Below, piece after piece: positions 1 to 8,476 of a DNA stretch of 64,000 nt. Positions within the stretch are counted from its first letter, which is position 1, and the number at the start of each line of letters is the position of its first letter. The stretch comes from Prauserella_A sp040645195 (lineage in GTDB: Bacteria; Actinomycetota; Actinomycetes; Mycobacteriales; Pseudonocardiaceae), in assembly GCF_040645195.1 (NCBI RefSeq), contig NZ_JBEYXW010000008.1:1-64000 (forward strand), read 5' to 3'. The notes beneath the pieces were generated by a model. The model saw only the letters and a program-made list of their open reading frames with translations, did no database searches and was not told the DNA's origin. The translations under genes and the position numbers were made by a program.

Positions 1-121
1 CAGTCACCATGACTCCGTCATGGCTCCCTCCTCCGCCTTGCGATGCATCCATCTGGATCACCGCTCGCACGGAGGACGGTTCCCAGACGCGCTCTAAGAC
101 CGCATCTGCCACGATGGCGGT

Positions 122-652
122 GTGATCGACCTGCGCACGACGCACGCCGCTGACCTGGACACCTCGGCAGCGGACGCGATCCGGGCCCTGCTGTGGGATG
201 TGTTCGACGAGCTGACCGAGCACGACTGGGAGCACGCGCTGGGCGGCGTTCACGTGCTCGCGTGGGCGGATGGTGAACTACTCGGCCACGGTTCGGTGAT
301 CCAGCGGCGCCTGCTGCATGGCGGCACGGCATTGCGGGCCGGCTATGTCGAGGCCGTCGCGGTCCGCGCGGAGCACCGTCGCCGTGGTGTCGGCGGCGCG
401 GTCATGGCGGAGCTCGAACGGGTCATCCGTGCCGCCTACGACCTGGGTGCGCTCAGTTCGAGCGACGAGGGCCTGGCGTTCTATGCCGCGCGCGGCTGGC
501 AACGCTGGCAGGGGCCGACGTTCGCGCTGACGCCGGCGGGCACCGAGCGCACGGCCGAGGACGACGACAGCGTGTTCGTGCTGCCGGTCACCAGGCCGGT
601 GGACCTGGCGGGTGAGCTGACCTGCGACTGGCGCGACGGCGACGTGTGGTGA
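122..652 (+). CDS. aac(2'): Aminoglycoside 2'-N-acetyltransferase, AAC(2')-I family
   Basis: A 176-residue GNAT-fold enzyme expected to acetylate the 2'-amino group of aminoglycosides using acetyl-CoA in the cytoplasm. The sequence closely resembles the chromosomal mycobacterial AAC(2')-I proteins: DWEHALGG near residue 40, IQRRLL near 60, GYVEAVAV with the acetyl-CoA pyrophosphate loop RRRGVGG around residues 75-95, LGALSS near 110, and the C-terminal DWRDGDVW. Length matches the family. The start is GTG; no strong ribosome site is visible upstream. It stands alone ahead of a flavin monooxygenase-like gene. In mycobacteria these enzymes are intrinsic chromosomal genes, so mobile resistance is not implied; the natural substrate could be something other than a drug. 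Confidence 0.88.
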   Translation: MIDLRTTHAADLDTSAADAIRALLWDVFDELTEHDWEHALGGVHVLAWADGELLGHGSVIQRRLLHGGTALRAGYVEAVAVRAEHRRRGVGGAVMAELERVIRAAYDLGALSSSDEGLAFYAARGWQRWQGPTFALTPAGTERTAEDDDSVFVLPVTRPVDLAGELTCDWRDGDVW

Positions 653-739
653 CGCCTGTTGTGGCGGTCTTGTGCCGCACGTGGGGTGTGCCACTGCCGC
701 GCCGGGAAGGTCGTCACCGCCGCGGCGGTTGTACCGCTT

Positions 740-1798
740 ATGCGGGCTGATCATGAGACGGAGGTCGCCGTCATCGGTGCCGGGCAGGCGGGATTGTCGG
801 CGGCTTACTTCCTGCGCAGGGCCGGGCTCGGCAACGGTTCGGGCTTCGTCGTGCTCGACCACGGCAAGCGTGCGGGCGGCGCCTGGCAGTACCGGTGGCC
901 GTCGCTGCGGCTCGACAAGGTGCACGGTCTGCACGACCTTCCGGGCTTCGCGCTCGGCGAAGCCAACGGAACCCGGCCCGCGGCGGATGTGGTTGCCGAG
1001 TACTTCGACCGCTACGAACGCACCTTCGACCTGCCGGTACACCGGCCGGTGGACGTGCTCGCGGTACGGCGGTCGGGCGATGGCCGATTCCTCGTGGAGA
1101 GCGCGACCGAGACCTGGGCCGCCAGGGGAGTGATCAACGCGACGGGCACCTGGGACCGGCCGTTCTGGCCGTACTACCCCGGCCAGGAGACCTTCACCGG
1201 CAGGCAGTTGCACACTGCCGACTACACCGGCGCCGCGGAGTTCCGCGGCAAGCACGTCGCCGTGGTCGGCGGCGGGACCTCGGCGGTACAGCTGTTGCTG
1301 GAGATCGCACCGCAGGCCGCCGGGACCACCTGGGTCACCCGCACGCCGCCGGTGTTCCGCGACGCGGAGTTCACCCCCGAGTACGGCCGCGAGGTGGTGG
1401 CGAAGGTCGACACCTTGGTGCGTGACGGCAAACCACCGCGCAGCGTGGTCAGCGTGACCGGCCTTCAGCTCACCGCCGAGGTTCGCCGCGCCCGCACGGC
1501 GGGGATCCTGGACCGCAAGCCGATGTTCGAGCGCATCACGCCGCACGGTGTGGTGTGGGCCGGCGGCCGCGAGCAGCGTGCCGACGTGATCCTCTGGGCC
1601 ACCGGCTTTCGCGCCGCACTCGATCATCTGCGCCCGCTGCGGCTACGGGAACGCGGTGGCGGAATCCGGATGGACGGCACACGGGTGGTCGCCGCGCCGA
1701 GACTGCATCTCGTCGGCTACGGCCCGTCGGCCAGCACCGTCGGGGCCAGCAGGGCAGGCCGCAGCGCGGTTCGCGAACTGCTGCAGCTACTCGGTTAA
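740..1798 (+). CDS. FAD-dependent oxidoreductase, flavin monooxygenase-like
   Basis: A 352-residue flavoprotein. An N-terminal Rossmann fingerprint VAVIGAGQAGLSAAY binds FAD, and a second one, VAVVGGGTSAVQ, near residue 175 is the expected NAD(P)H site; ILWATGFR near the C-terminus is the ATG motif common to flavin-containing and Baeyer-Villiger-type monooxygenases. I chose ATG 740 rather than the GTG at 659 because the FAD site should begin within about ten residues of the N-terminus. The substrate cannot be deduced. It could oxygenate a small nucleophile, or be a thioredoxin-reductase-like NAD(P)/FAD oxidoreductase. It lies 87 bp after aac(2') and could share its transcript. Confidence 0.8.
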   Translation: MRADHETEVAVIGAGQAGLSAAYFLRRAGLGNGSGFVVLDHGKRAGGAWQYRWPSLRLDKVHGLHDLPGFALGEANGTRPAADVVAEYFDRYERTFDLPVHRPVDVLAVRRSGDGRFLVESATETWAARGVINATGTWDRPFWPYYPGQETFTGRQLHTADYTGAAEFRGKHVAVVGGGTSAVQLLLEIAPQAAGTTWVTRTPPVFRDAEFTPEYGREVVAKVDTLVRDGKPPRSVVSVTGLQLTAEVRRARTAGILDRKPMFERITPHGVVWAGGREQRADVILWATGFRAALDHLRPLRLRERGGGIRMDGTRVVAAPRLHLVGYGPSASTVGASRAGRSAVRELLQLLG

Positions 1799-1925
1799 CA
1801 CGCTCTCGCGCCTCACCCGCCCGGGTTAAGTTGATCTTCTGCCGTGACCTTCAGATAGGTGTCCTGGTCCTCACGCCGTGCACATGTCCAATGTGTACAT
1901 TATTTTCCAAAGTGGAAGGACCATT

Positions 1926-3143
1926 GTGGACAATTCACGACCAAGACTGAGACGCAGGGGCCGGCGGATCGCGGCGATCGGCGGGGCGGCGTCCCTGCTG
2001 GCGATCGGTGGCCTGTTGGCGAGCGGTGCGTTCGCCGGTGCTGCGACCTCCTCGTCCCAGCAGTGGATGACGAGCGTGTCCACGCCCACGTCGCCGGGTG
2101 TCGGACAGACGATGACCGGCACGTTCGGTGACAGCGGCGTGACCGCGACGATCCAGGTCGTCTCGGGAACCAACAACGATGCGTGGCCACGCCCCAGCGG
2201 CCCGTTGGCAGGGGCCAATGTGGACGAATTCATCGAGCCTGATGTCCCCGCGGACTCCGCGAGTGTCCTTCAGGGGGTGGTGGGTGACGATGCGTTCACG
2301 CAGGTGATCACCTTCAACAAGCCGGTCATCGCGCCGATCCTGCATGTCGCCAACCTCGACAGCAGCTTTGTGTCCATCGGTGGCAGGACCACGACCGGTG
2401 CCCCGATCAGCCTGTCGACGCTGTCGAAGAACGACGAGATGGACGTCACCCCGGACGGCGACTCCACGTTCCTGAACCGCGAAACCTCACCGGCTGTGGT
2501 GGGTGGCTGCCAGGCCAACGATGGCTCCAACCCGGTCGGTGCCTGCGGTTCCTTCGTGCTGGGTGGCGGGCCCGTCCAGTCGTTCATGATCTACAACCAG
2601 CACGTCGACTCTGGTGATGGCTGGGTTTACTCGCTGTCGTTCCCGACCGCGTCGCTGACCAAGAGCTTCGACCCTTCGACGATCACTGAAGGCGACTCCG
2701 GGCAGCTGAGCTTCTTCATCACCAACCCGGTCAACGTCGGCCAGCCGGATCTGTCCCCATTGGACTTCACCGACACGCTTCCGGCCGGGGTGACGATGGC
2801 CGACTCGGCATTCACCACCAACGGTCAGTGCGGCACGCCATCGGTGACCAACCCGGCTGGTAACGCGCTCAGTGCCGGTGATCCGGGCATCAGGGCGGCC
2901 AACCTGTCGGTTGCGGCGGGTGCGACGTGCATCATCACGGTGAACGTGACGTCGAGCACGGCGGGCACCTACACCAATGACAACAGCAACCTGTCGACCG
3001 ATATCGCGAACCTGGTTCCCGACACCAGCACCGACCTCGTAGTGGTGCCGGTGCCGCTGATCAGCCTGCTGGTCGGCGGGGCTTCCCTGGCACTGGGTGC
3101 CGGTGGGCTCGGCCTGGCTCGCCGCAGGACGCGCGTCCAGTGA
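1926..3143 (+). CDS. Secreted, C-terminally anchored surface protein
   Basis: About 405 residues. Start GTG 1926 is set by GGAAGGA at 1914-1920 and places the twin-arginine-rich segment RRRGRR right before a hydrophobic stretch ending in GAFAGAAT, a signal peptide. The mature part is rich in Thr, Ser, Asn and Gly. From about residue 230 there is a beta-sandwich region (SLTKSFDPSTITEGDSG, then DTLPAGVTM) typical of DUF11-like or bacterial adhesin repeats. The C-terminus is a hydrophobic helix followed by RRRTR, the shape of a sortase sorting signal, but no LPXTG motif precedes it (only VVPVPLIS), so plain membrane anchoring is more likely. Function unknown; a cell-surface role is inferred. Confidence 0.75.
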   Translation: MDNSRPRLRRRGRRIAAIGGAASLLAIGGLLASGAFAGAATSSSQQWMTSVSTPTSPGVGQTMTGTFGDSGVTATIQVVSGTNNDAWPRPSGPLAGANVDEFIEPDVPADSASVLQGVVGDDAFTQVITFNKPVIAPILHVANLDSSFVSIGGRTTTGAPISLSTLSKNDEMDVTPDGDSTFLNRETSPAVVGGCQANDGSNPVGACGSFVLGGGPVQSFMIYNQHVDSGDGWVYSLSFPTASLTKSFDPSTITEGDSGQLSFFITNPVNVGQPDLSPLDFTDTLPAGVTMADSAFTTNGQCGTPSVTNPAGNALSAGDPGIRAANLSVAAGATCIITVNVTSSTAGTYTNDNSNLSTDIANLVPDTSTDLVVVPVPLISLLVGGASLALGAGGLGLARRRTRVQ

Positions 3144-3168
3144 CGATTCGCTAGTTGTCGTTTGTGGA

Positions 3169-3202
3169 CTGGTGGTGGCCCCGGCAACCGGGCCACCACC
3201 AG
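3169..3202. terminator. Bidirectional hairpin terminator
   Basis: Perfect 13-bp inverted repeat (CTGGTGGTGGCCC at 3169-3181 and its complement at 3190-3202) with an 8-nt loop between the convergent surface-protein and DinB genes. It has no U-run, as is usual for actinomycete terminators. Confidence 0.75.
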
Positions 3203-3227
3203 CCCACCTGTTCCGGAGGCTTCTGCG

Positions 3228-3731
3228 CTAGACCCCGACGGTGCCGTCGATGCCCTCGCGCAGGAAGTCGGCATGACCGTTGTGGCGGGCGTACTCGTGG
3301 GTCAGGTGCAGCATGACCAGCCGCAGCGACACCTGCTCACCCCAGCGCGCGTTGTACCCGGTGACATCGAGTGACTCGGCTGCCTGCTCGATCCGGCGGG
3401 AGTGCTCGACCTCGGCCTGCCAGACGCCGAAGGCCTTCGCGCGGGTGGCGGTGCTCGCATCGTAGGCCGCCTGGTAGTCCCCGTCAGCCGACCACACGAG
3501 CGGGACGTCCTCGCCGCCGATGACCCTGCGGAACCACGCGCGCTCCACCTCGGCCAGGTGCCGGACCAGGCCGAGCAGCGACAGTGACGACGGGGGCATC
3601 GACCGGCGGCGCAGGTCCTCGTCGGAGAGGCCGTCGCATTTCCCGGCGAGTGTGGCGCGGTGGAAGTCGAGGAAGGCACGCAGCATCTCGCGCTCGCCTG
3701 CGATCAGAGGTGGTGTGGGGCGATCGATCAC
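3228..3731 (-). CDS. DinB/DUF664-family protein (possible mycothiol-dependent enzyme)
   Basis: A 167-residue four-helix-bundle protein of the DinB/DUF664 superfamily. The last helix carries LTHEYARHNGHADFLRE, with histidines spaced to bind a divalent metal; an earlier LVRHLAEVERAWF supplies the other conserved histidine. Actinobacterial members are often annotated as mycothiol transferases, but a specific reaction is not established. Start GTG 3731 was chosen because sequence upstream of VIDRPTPP is not helix-bundle-like and runs toward the region before the riboswitch. It is monocistronic and convergent with the surface-protein gene. Confidence 0.75.
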   Translation of the reverse strand: MIDRPTPPLIAGEREMLRAFLDFHRATLAGKCDGLSDEDLRRRSMPPSSLSLLGLVRHLAEVERAWFRRVIGGEDVPLVWSADGDYQAAYDASTATRAKAFGVWQAEVEHSRRIEQAAESLDVTGYNARWGEQVSLRLVMLHLTHEYARHNGHADFLREGIDGTVGV

Positions 3732-3854
3732 CCCGGCATTGAACGCGGGGGCTTTCCATCCAGCACACTTGGCGGGGTCGGTGTCACGTCCCGCAGCCGG
3801 TTGCGGGCCTATACACTGACGCTCACAACTGAACATCGGCCGTCACGAGCCCGA

Positions 3855-4031
3855 GCGGGAGAGACCTCGTCGACAGACGGGGCACCGAAGGAGCAATTTC
3901 CCCGCCAATCTCTCAGGTACCAGATACCGCTCAGGCCAGGCCACTCTGGAAAGCAGGCGCGACGTCGCGCCTCACCCAAGGTGAAAGCCGCGCCGGCGGT
4001 GAAACTCTCAGGTGCCATGACAGAGGGGGAG
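3855..4031 (+). promoter_or_regulatory. Tandem glycine riboswitch
   Basis: Two consecutive glycine aptamers in the leader of gcvP. Aptamer 1 (about 3855-3930) shows GCGGGAGAG, GGCACCGAAGGAGCAA and the conserved CTCTCAGGTACC. Aptamer 2 (about 3941-4031) shows CTCTGGAAAG, CACCCAAGGTGAAAGCC and ACTCTCAGGTGCC followed by ATGACAGAGGGG. These match the consensus of gcvT-type tandem riboswitches. Position directly before the glycine cleavage genes indicates that glycine binding turns the operon on. The second aptamer ends about 30 bp before the gcvP start. Confidence 0.93.
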
Positions 4032-4061
4032 TTCCCGAACCGCTGAGTGAGGAGCTCCCGG

Positions 4062-6887
4062 ATGTCCACGTTCGCCGATCGTCACATCGGGCCCGCCGAG
4101 CACGAGCAGTCCAAGATGCTCGCCGAGTGCGGCTACCGCAGTCTCGACGCACTGGTCGCCGCAGCCGTGCCCGCCGCCATCCGCAGCGCGGGCGAGCTGG
4201 ACCTGCCGCCCGCGGCCACCGAGGTGGAGGCCATCGCGGAGCTGCGGCAGCTCGCATCGCGTAACCGTCCGATGACGCAGATGATCGGCCTCGGCTACTA
4301 CGACACGATCACACCCGCCGTGATCCGGCGCAACGTGCTGGAGAACCCGGCGTGGTACACCGCCTACACCCCGTACCAGCCGGAGATCTCGCAGGGCAGG
4401 CTCGAAGCGCTCCTCAACTTCCAGACCATGGTCGCCGACCTGACCGGGCTGACCACCGCCAACGCCTCCATGCTTGACGAGGGCACCGCGGTGGCCGAGG
4501 CCATGATGCTCATGCGCCGCGCGGCCAAGGCGAAGTCGGCGACGCTCGTGCTCGACGCGGAGTGCCTGCCGCAGACGATCGCCGTCGTGCGGACCCGCGC
4601 CGAGGCGGTCGGCATCAAGGTCGACGTCCGTGACCTCACCCAGGGCCTGCCCGCGGAGTTCTTCGGCGTGGTCGTGCAGTACCCCGGCGTGTCCGGCGTG
4701 CTGCGGGAGCCCGGCTTCTACACCGCCATCGGCGAGGCCGCCGAGCAGGCCAGCGCACTCTATTGCGTGGCAGCCGACCTGCTCGCACTGACGCTGATCA
4801 GCGCACCCGGCGAGTTCGGCGCCGACCTGTCCGCCGGATCGACACAGCGCTTCGGCGTCCCGCTCGGGTACGGAGGCCCGCACGCCGGATACCTCGCCGT
4901 GCGCGCCGGGCTGGAGCGCTCACTGCCCGGCCGCCTGGTCGGGGTGTCGATCGACGCCGCGGAAGCGCCGGCCTACCGGCTCGCGCTGCAGACCAGGGAA
5001 CAGCACATCCGCCGGGAGAAGGCCACCAGCAACATCTGTACCGCGCAGGTGCTGCTCGCGGTGATCGCCTCGATGTACGCCGTCTACCACGGTCCGGATG
5101 GGCTCAAGCGCATTGCCGAACGCGTGCACGGTCACGCCGCGGCCCTGGCGGCCGCGCTGCGCGCCGGTGGGGTCGAGGTCGTGCACGACACGTTATTCGA
5201 CACGGTGCTGGCGCGGGTACCCGGCAGGGCTGCAGAGGTGGTCGCGACCGCGCGCGATGCGCGCATCAACCTCGGCCACGTCGACGCCGACCACGTGCGG
5301 GTGGCGTGTGACGAGGCCACAACGCCGGAAATCCTCGCCGGCGTGCTGCGGGCCTTCGGGGTGCCCACCGGGGCAGGGCAGGCGAGTGCGCTGCCCCAGG
5401 CGTTGCTGCGCACCAGCGAGTACCTCACGCACGAGGTCTTCCACACCCACCGCTCCGAGACGGCGATGCTGCGGTACCTACGGCGACTCGCGGACCTGGA
5501 CTACGCGCTCGACCGCGGGATGATCCCACTCGGTTCCTGCACGATGAAGCTCAATGCGACCACCGAGATGGAGCCGGTCACCTGGCCGGAGTTCGCCGGG
5601 CTGCACCCGTTCGCCCCTGCCGGGGACGCCGCCGGTTACCACGAGCTGGTCCGCCAGTTGTCGTCGTGGCTGTGCGAGGTCACCGGCTACGACAGCGTGT
5701 CACTGCAGCCCAACGCCGGCAGCCAGGGTGAGCTGGCCGGCCTGCTGGCGATCCGCGCCTACCACCGGGCCAACGGGCAGCCCGAGCGGGACGTGTGCCT
5801 GATCCCGTCGTCGGCGCACGGCACCAACGCCGCGTCCGCGGTGCTCGCCGGGATGCGCGTGGTGGTGGTCGCCTGCACTGCAGACGGCGACGTCGACCTC
5901 GCCGACCTGCGCTCCAAAGTGGACAAGCATCGCGACACCCTTGCCGCGATCATGGTCACCTACCCGTCCACGCATGGCGTCTACGAGACCGGCATCGCTG
6001 AGCTGGCGGGCATCGTGCACGAGGCAGGCGGCCAGGTCTATGTGGACGGTGCGAACCTCAACGCGCTGCTCGGCCTCGCCAAGCCGGGCGAGTTCGGCGG
6101 CGATGTCTCACATCTGAACCTGCACAAGACTTTCTGCATCCCGCACGGCGGTGGTGGTCCTGGCGTCGGCCCGGTCGCGGTGCGCGCGCACCTGGCGCCG
6201 TACCTGCCCAACCACCCGCTGCTCGACGAGGCCGGACCGGACACCGGCGTCGGTCCGATCTCGGCAGCGCCGTACGGTTCGGCCTCGATCCTGCCGATCT
6301 CGTGGGCGTACGTGCGCATGATGGGCGCGGCGGGACTGACCGAGGCGACCCAGGTCGCCGTGCTGGCGGCCAACTACGTCGCGGCCCGGCTAGCCCCGCA
6401 CTACCCGGTGCTCTACACCGGACAGAACGCGCTCGTCGCCCACGAGTGCATCCTGGATCTGCGCCCGCTGACCAAGCAGACGGGCGTGACGGTCGAGGAC
6501 GTGGCCAAGCGCCTGATCGACTACGGTTTCCACGCACCGACGATGTCGTTCCCCGTCGCGGGCACACTCATGGTCGAGCCGACCGAGAGCGAGGACCTCG
6601 CCGAGATCGACCGGTTCTGCGAGGCCATGATTTCGATTCGCCGCGAGATCGACGAGGTCGCGGCGGGCCGCTGGCCGGTGGAGCAGAGCCCGCTGCGGGG
6701 CGCCCCGCACACCGCGGAACAGCTCGCCGGGGACTGGGACCTGCCCTACGACAGGGCCCTCGCCGTCTATCCCGGCCGGACCGCGGCCAAGGGCAAGTAC
6801 TGGTCGCCGGTGCGGCGCATCGAGGGCGCCTACGGCGACCGCAACCTCGTGTGCTCGTGCCCGCCCGTCACCTCCTACGAAGGCTGA
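4062..6887 (+). CDS. gcvP: Glycine dehydrogenase (decarboxylating), P-protein
   Basis: A 941-residue, full-length single-chain P-protein. It decarboxylates glycine with PLP and loads the aminomethyl group on lipoyl-GcvH. The N-terminal FADRHIGP, the glycine-rich GCTMKLNATTEM near residue 500 and the PLP lysine segment LNLHKTFCIPHGGGGPG near residue 690 are all present. ATG 4062 is preferred over GTG 4047 because GTGAGGAG at 4047-4054 is the ribosome site. It is the first gene after the glycine riboswitch and is followed by gcvT, gcvH and glyA on the same strand. One TTA codon occurs within the gene near position 5192. Confidence 0.97.
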   Translation: MSTFADRHIGPAEHEQSKMLAECGYRSLDALVAAAVPAAIRSAGELDLPPAATEVEAIAELRQLASRNRPMTQMIGLGYYDTITPAVIRRNVLENPAWYTAYTPYQPEISQGRLEALLNFQTMVADLTGLTTANASMLDEGTAVAEAMMLMRRAAKAKSATLVLDAECLPQTIAVVRTRAEAVGIKVDVRDLTQGLPAEFFGVVVQYPGVSGVLREPGFYTAIGEAAEQASALYCVAADLLALTLISAPGEFGADLSAGSTQRFGVPLGYGGPHAGYLAVRAGLERSLPGRLVGVSIDAAEAPAYRLALQTREQHIRREKATSNICTAQVLLAVIASMYAVYHGPDGLKRIAERVHGHAAALAAALRAGGVEVVHDTLFDTVLARVPGRAAEVVATARDARINLGHVDADHVRVACDEATTPEILAGVLRAFGVPTGAGQASALPQALLRTSEYLTHEVFHTHRSETAMLRYLRRLADLDYALDRGMIPLGSCTMKLNATTEMEPVTWPEFAGLHPFAPAGDAAGYHELVRQLSSWLCEVTGYDSVSLQPNAGSQGELAGLLAIRAYHRANGQPERDVCLIPSSAHGTNAASAVLAGMRVVVVACTADGDVDLADLRSKVDKHRDTLAAIMVTYPSTHGVYETGIAELAGIVHEAGGQVYVDGANLNALLGLAKPGEFGGDVSHLNLHKTFCIPHGGGGPGVGPVAVRAHLAPYLPNHPLLDEAGPDTGVGPISAAPYGSASILPISWAYVRMMGAAGLTEATQVAVLAANYVAARLAPHYPVLYTGQNALVAHECILDLRPLTKQTGVTVEDVAKRLIDYGFHAPTMSFPVAGTLMVEPTESEDLAEIDRFCEAMISIRREIDEVAAGRWPVEQSPLRGAPHTAEQLAGDWDLPYDRALAVYPGRTAAKGKYWSPVRRIEGAYGDRNLVCSCPPVTSYEG

Positions 6888-6999
6888 TGCACAGAATGCA
6901 GCGGCGGCACTCGACGCAACCACAGAGCGCGCTCCGGCCGAAGGCCCCGCGATCGCGTTGCGCGCGACGCCGCCACAACACAGAAGGCTGATCCGTCCA

Positions 7000-8082
7000 A
7001 TGAAGACTCCACTGTACGAAGTACACGCAGGCCTCGGTGCGTCGTTCACCGATTTCGCCGGCTGGTCCATGCCGGTGCGCTATTCCAGCGAGCTCGCCGA
7101 GCATCGCGCGGTGCGGGAAACGGCCGGGTTGTTCGACCTCTCGCACATGGGCGAGATCGAACTGACCGGGCCACAGGCGGGTGCGGCGCTCGACTACGCG
7201 CTCGTCGGCCAGCTGTCCGCGGTCGCGCAGGGTAGGGCCCGCTACACCATGATGTGCACTCCTGCTGGTGGTGTGCTGGACGACCTCGTCGTGTACCGCC
7301 TTGCCGAGGACCGTTTCCTGGTGGTGGCCAACGCAGGCAACGCCGCGGTGGTCGCCGCGGAACTCGCCGTGCGCGCAGGCGGATTCGAGGCGGAGGTCAC
7401 CGACCGCTCGGCCGGTACGGCACTCATCGCCGTCCAGGGACCGGCCGCCGCCACCATCGTCGGTTCACTCGCCGACGTGGACCTGCCGGCACTGAAGTAC
7501 TACGCCAGCACACCCGCCGTGGTCGGCGGACAGGACGTGCTGCTCGCCAGGACCGGGTATACCGGGGAGGACGGCTTCGAGCTGTACGTGCCTGCCGAAC
7601 AGGCAGCCGGAGTCTGGCGCGCGCTGGCCGAGGCGGGCGAGCCGCACGGCCTGCTGCCCGCCGGGCTCGCCTGCCGGGACACCCTGCGCCTGGAGGCCGG
7701 CATGCCGTTGTACGGCAACGAACTGGGCACCGGGCGTTCGCCGTCCGCTGCCGGGCTCGGCCGTGTCGTGAAGTTCGGTAAGCCCGGCGACTTCGTCGGC
7801 AGGGCGGCACTGGTGGCGCTGGGCGAACCCGAGCACGTGCTGGTGGGGCTGCGCGGCACCGGACGCCGCGCACCCCGGCACGGCTACCGGATCCTCGCCG
7901 ACGGCGCCGAGGTCGGCGAGGTCACCAGCGGTGCGCTGTCCCCGACGCTGGGCTACCCGATCGCCATGGCCTACGTTTCCCGCGAGGTCGCCGAGCCCGG
8001 CACGGCCCTGTCCGCTGACATCCGTGGCCGCCTGGAACCGGTCGAGATCGTTTCCCTGCCCTTCTACAAGCGACAGTCCTGA
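7000..8082 (+). CDS. gcvT: Aminomethyltransferase, T-protein
   Basis: A 360-residue T-protein. It releases ammonia from the aminomethyl-lipoyl intermediate and passes the methylene group to tetrahydrofolate. The N-terminus TPLYEVHAGLGA, the AGWSMPV segment, YTMMC and the C-terminal EVTSGALSPTLG are family hallmarks. ATG 7000 is chosen because the T-protein consensus starts immediately there. The gap to gcvP is 112 bp and contains a short GC hairpin; a copy of GAAGGCTGAT occurs at the gcvP end and again just before gcvT. Likely one transcript with gcvP. Confidence 0.96.
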   Translation: MKTPLYEVHAGLGASFTDFAGWSMPVRYSSELAEHRAVRETAGLFDLSHMGEIELTGPQAGAALDYALVGQLSAVAQGRARYTMMCTPAGGVLDDLVVYRLAEDRFLVVANAGNAAVVAAELAVRAGGFEAEVTDRSAGTALIAVQGPAAATIVGSLADVDLPALKYYASTPAVVGGQDVLLARTGYTGEDGFELYVPAEQAAGVWRALAEAGEPHGLLPAGLACRDTLRLEAGMPLYGNELGTGRSPSAAGLGRVVKFGKPGDFVGRAALVALGEPEHVLVGLRGTGRRAPRHGYRILADGAEVGEVTSGALSPTLGYPIAMAYVSREVAEPGTALSADIRGRLEPVEIVSLPFYKRQS

Positions 8083-8099
8083 TCCCCGAGAGGCCTTCC

Positions 8100-8474
8100 A
8101 TGAACATTCCGCAGAATCTCAGCTACACCAAGGAACACGAGTGGGTTCAGCTCGACGATGGAGTGGCCACCGTCGGTGTCACCGCGTTCGCGGCCGAGTC
8201 GCTCGGTGACGTCGTGTTCGTCCAGCTGCCCGCCGTCGGTGACACCGTCACCGCGGGTGAGGTGTGTGGGGAGATCGAGTCGACCAAGTCGGTCAGCGAG
8301 CTGTTCTCACCGGTCAGCGGCGAGGTGACCGAGGTCAATAAGTCTGTTGTGGACGCACCGGAGACCGTGAACGCCGATCCCTACGAGGCGGGCTGGCTGT
8401 TCCGGGTGCGTACCGCGACCGTGCCGGATCTGCTGGATGCCGCAGCTTACGCCGAGCTGATCCAGGAGGCGTGA
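8100..8474 (+). CDS. gcvH: Glycine cleavage H-protein, lipoyl carrier
   Basis: A 124-residue lipoyl carrier that shuttles the aminomethyl group between the P-, T- and L-proteins. The lipoylation site is the lysine in EIESTKSVSEL near residue 63. Length and the TKEHEW N-terminus match the family. It starts 17 bp after gcvT, and its stop lies just before the glyA ribosome-site/start region. No L-protein (lipoamide dehydrogenase) is in the window, which is normal because that subunit is shared. Confidence 0.97.
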   Translation: MNIPQNLSYTKEHEWVQLDDGVATVGVTAFAAESLGDVVFVQLPAVGDTVTAGEVCGEIESTKSVSELFSPVSGEVTEVNKSVVDAPETVNADPYEAGWLFRVRTATVPDLLDAAAYAELIQEA

Positions 8475-8476
8475 CC

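Noticed and set aside
278..1627. Minus-strand open frame antisense to the acetyltransferase and oxidoreductase genes
   Set aside because: Typical antisense shadow of high-GC coding DNA; low-complexity Arg/Gly/His-rich product without a domain.
3050..3143. Sortase LPXTG anchor in the surface protein
   Set aside because: The hydrophobic tail and RRR cluster fit, but no LPXTG-like pentapeptide is present.
6888..6999. Separate regulatory element between gcvP and gcvT
   Set aside because: Only a short GC hairpin and a repeated GAAGGCTGAT are seen; no aptamer motifs like those before gcvP.
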